Source of the DNA: Antennarius striatus | Lineage: Eukaryota; Chordata; Actinopteri; Lophiiformes; Antennariidae | Direction: 5' to 3' | Assembly (NCBI RefSeq): GCF_040054535.1 | Contig: NC_090782.1 | Location: 17,627,001 to 17,691,000, forward strand | DNA: 64,000 nt | Part shown: positions 1 through 12,000 of the stretch, in pieces | Numbering within the stretch: position 1 is the stretch's first letter | Layout of the letters: the number at the start of each line of letters is the position of its first letter | Made by a program: the position numbers and the translations under genes | Notes under the pieces: generated by a model | What the model was told of the DNA's origin: nothing | What the model saw: the letters and a program-made list of their open reading frames with translations, nothing else | The model's database searches: none

Positions 1-503
1 CACCCGTAAAAATTTGTCATGTCAATAAGTTTTCATATCAGATTTGCTTTAACCTGGACGCTTCAGTGTAAATTATTAACCTAACAGCTATGTGATATTA
101 GTTCTACAGAGCAGGGGTGTTTAGGATGTCCAACAGCCTATTGAACAAATAAATATCAAATTATTTGTTGATTTATGATATTTTTCTTTCTAAAGACTCA
201 TAAAATATAAATTCTTGTATTCTGAAGCAGTATGCCTTAATGCTATGAGCGCCAAACAGGCAGGAATCTGTGTTTTAATGAACACAAAGCAGTCATTGTG
301 TAGATATAGCTAATTGGATGAGAACATGACAGGCGAGCTGACACTTCTGACGAGCGGCTCCCGAAGAAAATAGAAGGTCAGATAATCTCAACAGTGTGTT
401 CTTTGCTGCAACAGCAGCTGTGTGCTGAAGTAAAGGAGATGTCATTTCATCACTTGTGTGAGCCATAACACATCTTCACTTCCACTCTAACTCATTCACT
501 ATG

Positions 504-504
<1 letters not shown>

Positions 505-537
<33 letters not shown>
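505..537. repeat. (CA)n microsatellite
   Basis: An uninterrupted CA dinucleotide tract of about 33 bp. Confidence 0.95.
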
Positions 538-540
<3 letters not shown>

Positions 541-3500
541 TGTTATTGTTGTTGCAGTGCTCCCACGACACCAACAATCTCTGCTTCCCTCCCCCACACG
601 GGCTCACATCTATCTCCCTTTCACTCCTCTCTTCCCCCTCCTGTCCTACGCAGCCCTGACATGCCTACTTCAATTGATTTAGACTCAATTCAGCTTCTGA
701 TCTGATTGTTATCATGTGACTTTTGCACACCTCCCCCTCAATAAATGACTACTGTATTATTTTTGGTTTGGGGCAGAGATCTCTCTGGCCCAGATAGGAA
801 AGTTATTCACTACACCGTGTTTTTTTTTCCTGCCTGTTCGCTCCACTCCGGCCCTATCTTTCACCTTCCCGTTCTTCATCTCTTCTAAAAAAACAACCTC
901 ATATTCGGCCACCGGTGCAGTCTCCTATCTACTCCTTCCCTTAGCTGTACAGTCTGGTGGGAAGGCTCTGGATTGGCTGTCTTTGTTAACAGGAGACTGG
1001 CTCTCAGTTCACCACACCTGAAGTGTGGGTGGCTGAACAGGGGGCACCCATAACCACTGCACGATAATGGGAATCCAAGATGACAGGGAGGGGTCCCATA
1101 AAACCACCAGAGAGACCAGAAGAAGAGCGACGTTCCAGGGAAGTCATTGACAAATGAGAGCAGAGAGAAGTTTAAAATGAAAAAAAAAAAAAAAAAGGAT
1201 GATTGATTTTTTCCCCCCCCTCTTTTGTGAATAAATCGTTGATTTGCTTTGTGTTTGTCTGTATTGGATTTCAAACTGTAGTGTTTGGGAGGATTAATGT
1301 CACGAACAATCCCTCAAACTCATTTTCTGTCTCGCTGTGGAGCTCTGTGGGAATTACTGTTTCAGGATAAGATGGAGAGATATTGCTTTTTCTGGTGGCG
1401 GACGGTCCTGTTTATGATGAGGTGAACTCTGGATTCATTGTGTCCCTTTGAGTTGAGCTGTTTTGAATACTTTTTTTTTTTTTTTAAATTCAAGATAACT
1501 CTGTCCTCACTTGTCCCAAAACAATTGCTCTACTCTGCTTACATTCTCCACTATCGCTTAAAGGGGATAGAATAACCTTGTTGATTATTGTTTAAATAAC
1601 TCATTCCACTCTCCTCATATTTTAGAGTTGTTTAACATGTTGGAAATCGGTGTGAGTTTTTGGGTGTTTTCTACCAGGCGAGCTGTAATAGGGGAAAGAA
1701 GCTTGACGGGAGTCAGTTTATCATGAGCACAGAGAGCACAACAGATAGATTCCCCCTGTCTCCTCCCCTTCAGCACAGATAGACTCAGAGCATGGGCAGT
1801 CAGCCAACACTATCAATCTATCCGCTCCTACCCCCAGCCTCTGACTCTTATTGGAGGACAGCAAAGGGGCAAGGAAGCATGAATCATAGCCTGGCTATGA
1901 GAAGCTGTTCTGCTTCTAAATACACTTGTTTTGACTCAGAATGGCTCGGTTGTGTTTCCTTTAATGACATTCTTGCAAGTGATTGTCAAAACGCTTTAAC
2001 AAAGTTGTATCGTGCAGGACGGATGAGGCTGTTCAGGGAGAGGGATTGCTGTTCTTGGCCTAGTTTTCTTGTCTGATCAGAAACCTGTGCACCTCTGCCC
2101 TTCCCCCACCCAAACCTAAGCCTCTACTATTACAGGCTGTGAGGGGCTCAGTATGGAACAAAATGAGCAGCTTGCCTCGCCACCGAACTCTGTGTGCATT
2201 GCGTGTGCTGCCTATACTGTATGTTTACAGGCTTATCATTTTGTGTGATATAACCTGGTGATGTAGTTTTGGCTTGCCTGAGTGGCTTCCAATGGATGGA
2301 GTAGGATGGCAAGGAGGGCACAATGCATACGGATGTCATGTGAGCGTGGAGACAGGTAGCTAGAGAACAGCTATGGGTGTGTGGTAACAGCACGTTGCTT
2401 TTTGAATGGACTTTTAAGCAGCGGGAACTGCATGTGACACGCCGAGGTGTCTATGATGCAGGATTGCCCTCTTCACTTGTGCTCTGCAAGACATTGTTGA
2501 TGAAAATATCTAAAGAGAATGAAGCGAAAAGAACTCCTTGTTACACGCTGTTACTTCCTGTGCAAATTCATGAACGTAATAGATGGCATCCATATAAACA
2601 AACATACAGGTAATTTACACAAATGTGCCAAACATACTGTATGCAGATTTCCTATGTGCATCTATTATTAATTGCAAATATGCTGGGTATGGCTCAAAGG
2701 AATGAATGAAGGCATGTTTGAAGCATCCTTACCAATTTTATTTTAAATACCTAATGTACTATGAATATATTTAAAAAATAAAAATGATGCTGTAATATTT
2801 TTGGTAACCACTTGGTAGATTATTCATAGATGTTGCGGATGATGAAGCCTAATTTTAAGATACATTTTGGTTCTTTTAAGACATATTTGAAAATTCTGTC
2901 TGTTAATTTTCAAATAAAAACTATTCCGGTTTGCATTAATTAATTCTCAATAAGAGGAATAACAACTTAAAGTAACCACTGCCTCATGTTTCAAATGACT
3001 GAATTTTCCCACAAAAAAACAAATTATTATAGCTTCATCAATGTGACTACTACGTTTGGATTCTGTTTGTTTCAACTGATTTCTATTGAACCACATGTCA
3101 CTGTTGGACGCGCTCTGTTCATTAAGGTGAAGATCCTCACAATATACATCTTTTATTATTCTTTTTCTGCCCCCCCCCCCTCCCTCTCTTCAGCCCCACT
3201 GCCCTCGTACATGCTCTCCATGTCAGACCCAGCTGTTACTACAAACTACTTGGAGGGCTTACAAGCCTCACTGCTAATACTGACAACAGCACTATTCTCT
3301 CTCAAGGCCTAACGTCTACGAGAAAAAAAGTGGGAAAATTAGAGATTTTGTCTGCTTTCACAAGAAATTAATTTCCCCAAACATGTTTTCATCCTTTCAA
3401 TTTTATTCTTTTTGATTCATTTGCTGTATTCCTCAATGAAAGGATTCTCTCTAGATAAATGACGCAAGATGTCCTTTCTTTGATAGCTGATAATAGCTGT

Positions 3501-4545
3501 CATTTTCTGATGCCAGGGCTGCTTCATCTATTTTTTTTTTATGAATGTGTGAGATTACCTTTGTGTGTATGCATGCGTATGTGTGACCAAGTGTGAATGT
3601 GTGCATGGTGTGTTTGTAAAGGTATTTATGGCCCATATGTGCGTTTGCTATGAGCAGGAACCCATTACATTCCTAAGACGGTCCATGAGACTAATTAATG
3701 TTCTGTGTCGTAGCTTTTCCTCTACCCAGGGGACACTCATTGGATTATTTGCTTATATGTTCTATTGACAACAAATTCCCCCTCCCCTTGGTAACCTCTG
3801 ATCAAATAGACAGTTTGGGTGCATAATATAATAAGGAAGCTATATGGAATGGGCGTTTGAGATGTTTTTGTTGTGCAGCTCAAAACCATGACATGTTCAA
3901 CCCGGACACAGAGTGAGTCAAAGATGCTTGAGTCACCATGTTCATTGTAGTAGATGATTGTGATATCTGTGTGCTAAGATATTTACTGGTTACCTTACAA
4001 AGGTTTTAATCCTTTTTCAGAGATGATTTATTTAGAATCTCTGTCTTTTTGAACACTGTGGTATTGGATGTGGTTTGGAAACAAAGAGGGGTCATCTCAA
4101 CTTCCCTGTTCTTTGACAACGATTGCCCTCAGGTTAAAAAACAACAGCTGTCTGACATCTACATTTCAAAAGACTGATTATTGTGGGGTTTTTTTTTTTC
4201 AAGGTCAGGTATATTGTGTGGTAATTGAATAAATGCAGAATATTCATTAGATACATATTAGGATAATTATTTTCCATTATAAGTAGTTTGTGATCATAAT
4301 AGGGAATGAAATGCGATTAATCTGAATATTGATCAGTCTATTTTGTAGAAGAAGCGTTTTTACATATACACACACACAAACACACATTTGCCTTGATCCG
4401 GTACGTCCTCCCTGTTTAAACTGTTTAAACACTGATCCTGTACTCAAAGCTCTCCCCCTTCTCCACTGTGCGCTGGAGCAGCAGTTACCAGGGGTGTGTT
4501 GGTCTTATGGTTATCAGATCATCGGAAAAATATTGGCTACCCTGA

Positions 4546-4660
4546 AGATTTAAGATTTAATGTACTTTATTAATTCCAAGTAGGGAAATACTTTTTAAAC
4601 TCGATATATAGTTAACACACATACAGATAGGTACACACACACACACGCACGCACACACGC

Positions 4661-4710
<50 letters not shown>

Positions 4711-4890
4711 GGCCTGTAGAGATGAAAATAACGGAGAGACGGTGGAGTGAAGGGCAGCCATGTAACAGTGCCCAAGGAGCATCTTATGGGGTTTGGTGCC
4801 TTGCTCATCGGCAGCTCAGCAGTGCTTAGGAGTTGAATACTTTAGTCACTAAGCCAAGTTTTTGCGGACTGAGCTACTGCCACTCCTAAA
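4546..4890. repeat. Teleost dispersed repeat interrupted by a CA tract
   Basis: The left part (4546-4595) resembles the common fish repeat segment containing 'actttattaattcc...agtagggaaat'. The right part (about 4785-4888) carries the typical 'ccttgctcatcggcagctcagcagtgc' type segment and ends near 'ggactgagctactgccactcc'. A CA/CG-interrupted microsatellite at 4633-4709 lies between them. Family assignment is from memory of fish genomes; the exact class (SINE or LINE 3' end) is uncertain. Confidence 0.55.
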
Positions 4891-5019
4891 GAAGAAAATG
4901 ATCTAAATCTTAATTCCCATTTTCTACACCTTGAATTTTTTGGTATGTATGAGTATTGAAGTATTGAAATGGCATTTGGGGTTATTTTATACAGAAAATA
5001 AAAATGTTTTGATGTTTAA

Positions 5020-5020
<1 letters not shown>

Positions 5021-5089
<69 letters not shown>
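5021..5089. repeat. (GT)n microsatellite
   Basis: A 69-bp GT tract. With the CA tract at 4633-4709 it gives two opposite-phase alternating tracts within 0.5 kb. Confidence 0.95.
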
Positions 5090-5090
<1 letters not shown>

Positions 5091-5479
5091 GTGAGTTGGA
5101 TCGTTGCCATACTTAGTTATCTGAACAAAATTATATTTTGGAAACAGACGAAATAGGAAAGATGTTAATTGTAAATGACCTATATTTACATGCATGAGCT
5201 CGATTTGAAATAAAAGCAAATAATCTGCCCTCCTTACATCCCCAAATCACAAAATAAATATTATTAATTTTAAAAGAAACATTAATTTTATGTCACGCAT
5301 GTACATTAATATGGAAATTATACTGGATTAAATATTGATAATCATTTATGTGCCATCTTTTCACTGTTAAAACATTATTTTTAAGTAAACTGTCCTATGT
5401 TTTATTTTACATAAAGTGTTTTTGTTTGTTTGTTTTTATTTTGGTAATGAAAACGTTCAAAAAGCAATGGGGAAAAAAA

Positions 5480-6277
5480 CCACAAGCGTACACGCCAACC
5501 TCAGTAATAAAATGATGTCAGCGGGCACTTCGGAGCCCCCCTTCTGTCAGCCTCCAAGAGCACACAGGGAAAGTGAGCGTCAAGAAGAAGGCGGTTCTAG
5601 TGGAATTTCAAGCCGTTCACTGGTCTCCGTTGTTGCCAGTCAAACTCACACGCTTTTCTATTGGCTACGCTCTTTCGCATTTATCGTGCCATCTCGTCAA
5701 GCTGCTGTGTAATCGCAGGTAACTTTCTTACGATAGCCTTCCGCATAACGACCTAGTGCCCGCAGCGCACCCGCATTTTTCTGGATAATAGATACAATAA
5801 ATAAACATAAGCTCCGTGACAAGAAAGTGCTATGATTCTATTTAACTGAATGCATTAAAATTTCGTTTTTTCTATGTAAAAATACTCCATCTCTCAAAGG
5901 CGTTTGAAATCGGACACCGCTGCCATTGAGGCCCTCACTTTTGTGCGGAGGGATACGGTGTTGCGTCTGACAATGTGGACGGAGGTGGTGAAGATGTCTA
6001 CGAGAAGAATGAAATCATCTCAGTTGTAACAACAAAAAAGGAAGACGCGAGATTAGTTACTATAATAGATTATTTTGCATACAGACTTGTAAACACTGCA
6101 GCAAACACGTGGGCGCCGTGCGAATAACAGGCTTTCCAGGACAAAAGGAAGACATCTACGGTGCTCCAATGCGTTTCATGCACTGAGGTCGAAATTCTCT
6201 TGAAGTTTTATGTTTTTCCCCTTGCGAGTCTCCGCTTTTCTTTTTACTGCTGGATATCGGATACTTGCACAGGAGAG
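5480..6277 (+). promoter_or_regulatory. tcf3: Likely tcf3 promoter and first, non-coding exon
   Basis: CpG dinucleotides become frequent here compared with the AT-rich flanks. An inverted CCAAT box (ctattggcta) occurs near 5659. The stretch ends at a good splice donor, ggagag|gtaaaa, after position 6277, which could join the 5' UTR to the first coding exon at 8982 or 8992. No long open frame starts in it. The transcription start is not visible, so exon limits (perhaps 5930-6277) are inference. Confidence 0.45.
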
Positions 6278-8662
6278 GTAAAAACACATTATTTCACTTC
6301 ATGTTTCGGTGAAAGTTGTATGCATGTTGGGTTTCACTGACACCCTTTTTGACGCCTGCGATTTTGAAAAGTTTTTCGGTATGTGTGGTTAAAGCGGGGG
6401 ATGTAAGTTTTTTGTCTGGTTTGAGGTGGCGAGCCAAGTGTGAGACGGTCTCCGCATCGACCGGGGAAGGGAGGAAATTACTCCTTTGTTCCGCTAAAAA
6501 GACTCCACAAACCTTATATGTTACTATAGTCTTTGGAAGCCTCGTTTTGTTTATGCCTCCGCTAATAGTTAGCTAATGCATTTAGCGTTCAGTACGACAT
6601 TTGTGTGTTGTGTTAACGTCGGGGAGCATTTTAGCTAACTTTGTGTGTCTGTGTGTGTTCTCCACACAAACCAGAAACAAACTTTCCGTAAAACCCCCTC
6701 CTTTTTTTTTCTCTCTACCCCTTTAAACATTCCTTTATGGAAGTGTCTGGTCACCACTTAGACTTTATTTTATTGCACATTTGGCAGGAAATTCCTCTTG
6801 CTCCCACCCCCACCGTCTCCTCCTCTGAACTCCCTCATAATGCTCGACTTGAACCCTGATATGTGAGGCAAACATCCCGATGTGTCCCCTGAAGTTTGGA
6901 GCTTAGTTCTCCACCGGGATGGCGGCTGTTGGCTCAGTTTACACATCCTTTGCCTCCACAATGGAAACACAACTGGACGTTATGCTTCTATTAGTCTTGA
7001 GGAAGATGTCAACATCCGTCAAAATAAATGGTGAAGGGTTTGTTGTCAGCAGTAGCTTGGCCCTGGATGTGGCCTAGCGGAGGTGATCAGATGAAGCACA
7101 GCCTCCATCCATCCTGGTGTGCTCTACATGTTTACTGTCTTTCTTATAAACTAATGCATTTATATCAATTTCAAAACGCGTTTCTGGGACAAGACAGTGT
7201 TTGAATCAACAGTTGAATTAGCTTTTCCGATCAGCGCGGCGACCCTTGTTGTTCCCGCAGTCATAGCATTGACATAAACACATGTTCGTTATTTACCTTT
7301 ACTTTTATTCCACCGGACTACCAACACCGACACATGCGCACCCAACCCGCACAGAACTGTGCTTTTTACATGACTACTTTAGAATCTATCAACCCATTAA
7401 TTGAAATAAATTTGGCCTTTTTGTTATGCTCGAAAGAGAGGTGAAAACAACAACAGTAATAATGCATCTAAGTGGTCTGTGCTCCGGACAAGTTTTTAGT
7501 TGTAAAGCAGGGGTTTGTTTCTCTGGATTTGCAGGTTCTTTTGTGGAGAATGACCTGCCTTCTCTGCCTTGTGTGGGGTGACAAAGACCCCTAATCTGCT
7601 TGCTTCAAATATTGATCCAGCAGTAGCTGTAGATGCCATTTTGTTACATTAAGCTCCCCCATGTGCCTCCCCACCGTTAATATCTCTGGTTGGACAATAT
7701 TTGACTATATTCCATTTATTTAATGGTGTGTATGGCCTATTTTTTCCTTCATTTTATCCCAAAGTTTGATAAAACAAGGACAGCTATGTTCCTAGTTTAT
7801 TTACGTCAGGGTCTTTCCTTCCTTCAAGGTTGTGGTGGTTCTGTTAGCCTGAGTTCACTCATGTCGGGCCACACTGAAGGGATTTATGCACATTTGGAAA
7901 TTTATTTATTACATTTATTGGTTTGTTTTGCCAAAAAGTTGCTCCTGAGTTCGTTATTATTTTACCATACAGCCGTATACATTTACTGTTCTCCTTCTTA
8001 ACACGTTACAGCTGCATTTCTTCTATACAGTCCATATTTTGTATTGCTCTACATCACTTAATGCTAGTGCTGAATTACAAAAGAGGCTGTAGAAGCACAC
8101 CACCTGTTGGTGTCCATGTGCCTCTATTCCTCCTTCGCTCCCCGTTCCACTAGTTCCCCGTGAGGCTCGCAGCATCAGAGAGTGGCCTCAGGCTTGCGTT
8201 GGAATGCAAAACATGGGGTAAATCCAGTATTCATGCTCAGTGTCATTTGACAAGGTTCTTTCGGAGTTGACATATGGTAATTTGGTAATGATGTGTTTGC
8301 ATACAGTCATTAGCTCTGCTTTTCACCACTATTTCCTTGGGCTAACAATAGTCCCAATTATGTCTGTAATTGTAAATGTAACACATTCTCTTTCATGTAG
8401 TGATGATCGACATGTGATTTTTCAAGGTTGTGTAAAATACCAAAAAAAAAAATTAAAGGCATATATGCCATTAAATTGACTAAGGACGGAGTATTTTTAA
8501 TTTTATTGTGCCTCTTCAGCATGGTTGTTACAGCAGGAGCCTGACTAAGTTGTATTGCCCTGAGTTAAATATTTTCTGCTTACACTCATCTGCCTGTATT
8601 TCAGTCAGGTAAGGATTTTGGCTGTATGATTTGGCCCGCTGTGACTATAGATATAGTAAATA

Positions 8663-8702
8663 ATCAGAATCAGATTACTTTATTGATCCCTGAGGGTGAC
8701 GT
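8663..8702. repeat. Short dispersed repeat fragment
   Basis: The segment 'cagaatcagattactttattgatccc' type is widespread in teleost genomes next to interspersed repeats. Only about 40 bp is present. A similar scrap lies at 40404-40450 downstream of an mbd3 exon. Confidence 0.45.
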
Positions 8703-9003
8703 TTCTTAATATTTGATATATTTGACATATTTGATGGAACCTCTTAGTTGCAAAGAGTTTTTTCCCGAGAAAAATGTTGATAAGTTTTCATTGGTATCAT
8801 TTTGGAGACTAACAACTTCTCAATATGAATCATCTCCGTGGTCGTGAATATAGCAAAGGTAGGGGGTAGTTTTAAACATTCACTCATCAACTATTAGCCT
8901 ACATTTTTAAAAGCCATATGTAACTTATATTTGTGCTTACTAGTGACATTAAAATCCTTTATCTGCCAATTTCTCTCATAGGGTTTATTAGAAACTGAAG
9001 GGT

Positions 9004-12000
9004 ATGAACGAACAGCAGCAAAGAATGGCTGCAGTGGGAACTGACAAGGAACTCAGCGACCTCCTGGATTTCAGTGCGGTAAGAGAGTGGGAGAGCAGTG
9101 TGGGTGGTTCCGGGTGGCATTGGGAGGAAGAGCTGGAGACAGTGCGATACCGGTCTGGGGATGGGGAGAGGAGAGCTGATGAATGAGAGAAGTGGAGAAA
9201 GGCACAAGTAAAAAAAAAAAAAAGTTCTGCAAAAGACAGAAGTAGCGCTGATTACATCAAAGAAAAATATAATTCAGGTGTTAAATATAGGTTATTCAGT
9301 GATGAACGCGAGGAAAATTGATTCTAATGACACTAAAACTGGTACCACTCTAAAATGTAGATGATGAATCAAGAGAATCAAGATGAATCAATCAATCACA
9401 AATTTCCCCACTGTTTCACAAATTTCCCCACTGTGGGACAATAAAGGTCTTTTATTTATTTATTTAAGAGAAACTGCAGGAAACTGGAAATTATTTTCCC
9501 CCTTTTCTTTTATTAACACACTCTTTGGGTGGGAGGAAGGTAACGTTGTACGTTGTATAATGTGCAGGCAGCTTCTGCATTTTCGCTTGTCACATTATTA
9601 GTCTTTTAGAAAGACATTTTCACAAAGATTCTTTCAGAGGTATCCTCCAGACAACTCGACAAAGGGGACGGAGTTATTCTGTTCAGCTTTTATTTACCTG
9701 TGTTTCATTTTGTTTTGAAGTCTTTGTTGAGCTTTATGCTGACATAAACATCTCATAGGCCCAATGGAGCTGTGTTTGGGTTTTTATCATGAATAAATTT
9801 AATAGCTGGTGAAGCTAATTTACCAGCCCGGGATAATTATCATATATGAGGTTCAACAGGTATTTCTAAACCAAGTCCTAATGAATATTTGCCATCAAAC
9901 TTAATGCCCCTTGAGGTTTCTTTTGACAGTATAATCAAAGTACAGTTGATTAATACTGAAGTGTTCAGAATCTTGCAGGAATTGTTGACAGTTTTTGAGG
10001 CATAAGATGGGATGACTACAGGACTCATTTTATCATCTTAGTTTAAAAACACAAACAAGATTGTTTAGCGTGCATATTGTTGCTGGAGCTTCATTATAAT
10101 GTGTCGTGGTTAAATCACCGGCTTTGTAATTCAAGTCCTCTTCTCTGCCACACCATCGGTATCTGAAAAACTTTAGCCCATGGCAGGATGATGAGAAGGT
10201 TTGTGGCTAGTTTGTGTTAGAAAAACCCAGATTGATCATTTGCCAGTTGTAACAGCAGTTGTTATGACAGGTGAAACACTGAATAAAAATGTTGTACTGA
10301 GTATAACAATATATTTGGAAAATTTGATATCAAAATTATCTCTTTGATTAAAAGACAAACTATTCTCTGAATGGTTTTTAAATAAAAGAGGCGAGTATTT
10401 TTGTTGTTGTTTTCAAATGTCATATTTTGCAAATAATAATCGAAAGAATGTTAATAACTTGTGTGGATAATTTAGTTGCATGTTTTCACTATTATGTTGA
10501 AAGTAATGTGAGTTTTTGAATCATGTGGTTTTTCAAGTAGTTTTATACATCCCTTCAGGCTCACCTGAAAATTAGATGCCTGTAAAGGGAAAAAAACAAC
10601 TGAATGACATGTGTGTGTGATGTCATTAAATTAGTGGAAATGGAATGTGTGAAGTGTGCTGCCCCCTTGTTTTGTTAGTGATGCTATCTTTCCTCTTTTG
10701 TAGATGTTCGCACCTCCAGTAGCCAATGGGAAGAACAGGACAATTACACTCGGCAGCAGTCAGTTTGGTGGCTCAGGTAAGCTTTTAATACAGAAATCCA
10801 CACCACACTTATGCTTCTAGCGTTATCTACGTTAGCCCTTTTTTTGTAAGTACACAAACACATTTCCCCCTGTTGTTTTTGTGCCCCCATCAATATTTAT
10901 TGTCTATATGTAACGGTGAATAGTCACTCCACATATTCCCCTCTTCCTTATTTTTTTTCATTCGTAAGCAAATTAAACTTAAATGAAAGTATTTAGGTGT
11001 CAGTTTGCTCAAACTCATGGCCTCTTTTTAAAAGTTTGAGTGTCTGGAAAAAATGGACCTCTCTAAGTTTTGGAAGGACATTATTGTGCCTGTCTGCAGT
11101 TTTGGCAAAGCAACAATAAACTCATTTTGTCTTATATCTGGTCTTTTAGCAATAGTAGAGTACAAATCAGAACATGGTCTCAATGTGCAGCCGATAAAGG
11201 CGAGCAAGAACTTCAGAAGTCAGCCCACCAATAGTTAATATGCGAGGCATAAAGTGTTACGAAATTGAATTTGAAGTCTCAAACTGTACAGATTCTCAAA
11301 AATGTGTTTGTTAATTCACAATTTTTTAATGTCCAATTTTATCGGAAGAGATTTCGTAGCAATTAATGCTGAACAGTTGCGTGAAATGATCCTAATTGTG
11401 TTTATTTAAACTACAACCTTGGCATTCTGACTTAAATATAGCATTGGCACTTGTTTGAGTAACAGAAATAGTCGACTGTAGCTCACAGGAGCGACCCGGT
11501 AGATTCTTCGTATGAAGCACTGCAGATTTATTCGTGTGACCACTTTTTTCAACTATTTTGAAGTGCAAAGTATCTGCAGTTAACCCACTGCTCCCCAGGC
11601 ACCTGAAGCCTTTGGGTGAGCTTTTCTCTCTTCCTGAATGTTATTAGTAAGTCGAGTTACTTTCGTTCCTCTTTCACCCTGCCATCCTGGTGTGTGAAAT
11701 CGAGTCACACTCCCCAGTGTTCCCCAGAGTGAGAACTTGGCCACTGAGGAACAAAGGCAAGAAGGAGGCTTATGGACTTGAAATGACTCCCCCACCCTGA
11801 AGTGTAAAACACTCCTCCCCCAACATGGCACAGGGCTCTTACCCCCACTGATCTGCAGGAAATGGCTTGAATCCGAGACAATGTCCCTCACCCCCAACTC
11901 GCAGCCTCTTAAACTGGCCCAGCATGCACTGAGTGGAAGGGAGAGCTCGCTGAATAGAGGGATCAGACTGTGGAAGGCAAGATTCTGTTTGTTTCTATTA

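Larger units (their letters stand above)
1..5450. other. Upstream intergenic DNA, no gene recognised
   Basis: No exon with family resemblance, RNA gene or intact mobile element was found here on either strand. The open frames present are short and run through simple repeats or AT-rich sequence. It contains a CA tract at 505-537, a compound CA tract at 4633-4709, a GT tract at 5021-5089, and a teleost dispersed-repeat fragment flanking the 4633 tract. It is the 5' flank of tcf3 and may hold distal regulatory DNA that cannot be identified from one sequence. Confidence 0.6.

Noticed and set aside
885-1274. 129-codon - strand open frame
   Set aside because: It runs through homopolymer A/T and C tracts, gives phenylalanine-rich low-complexity sequence and resembles no family.
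4557-5219. Cysteine/valine- or histidine/threonine-rich frames
   Set aside because: They are translations of CA/GT microsatellites, not genes. The same applies at 12584-12959, 15490-15795, 22403-22746 and 45051-45420.
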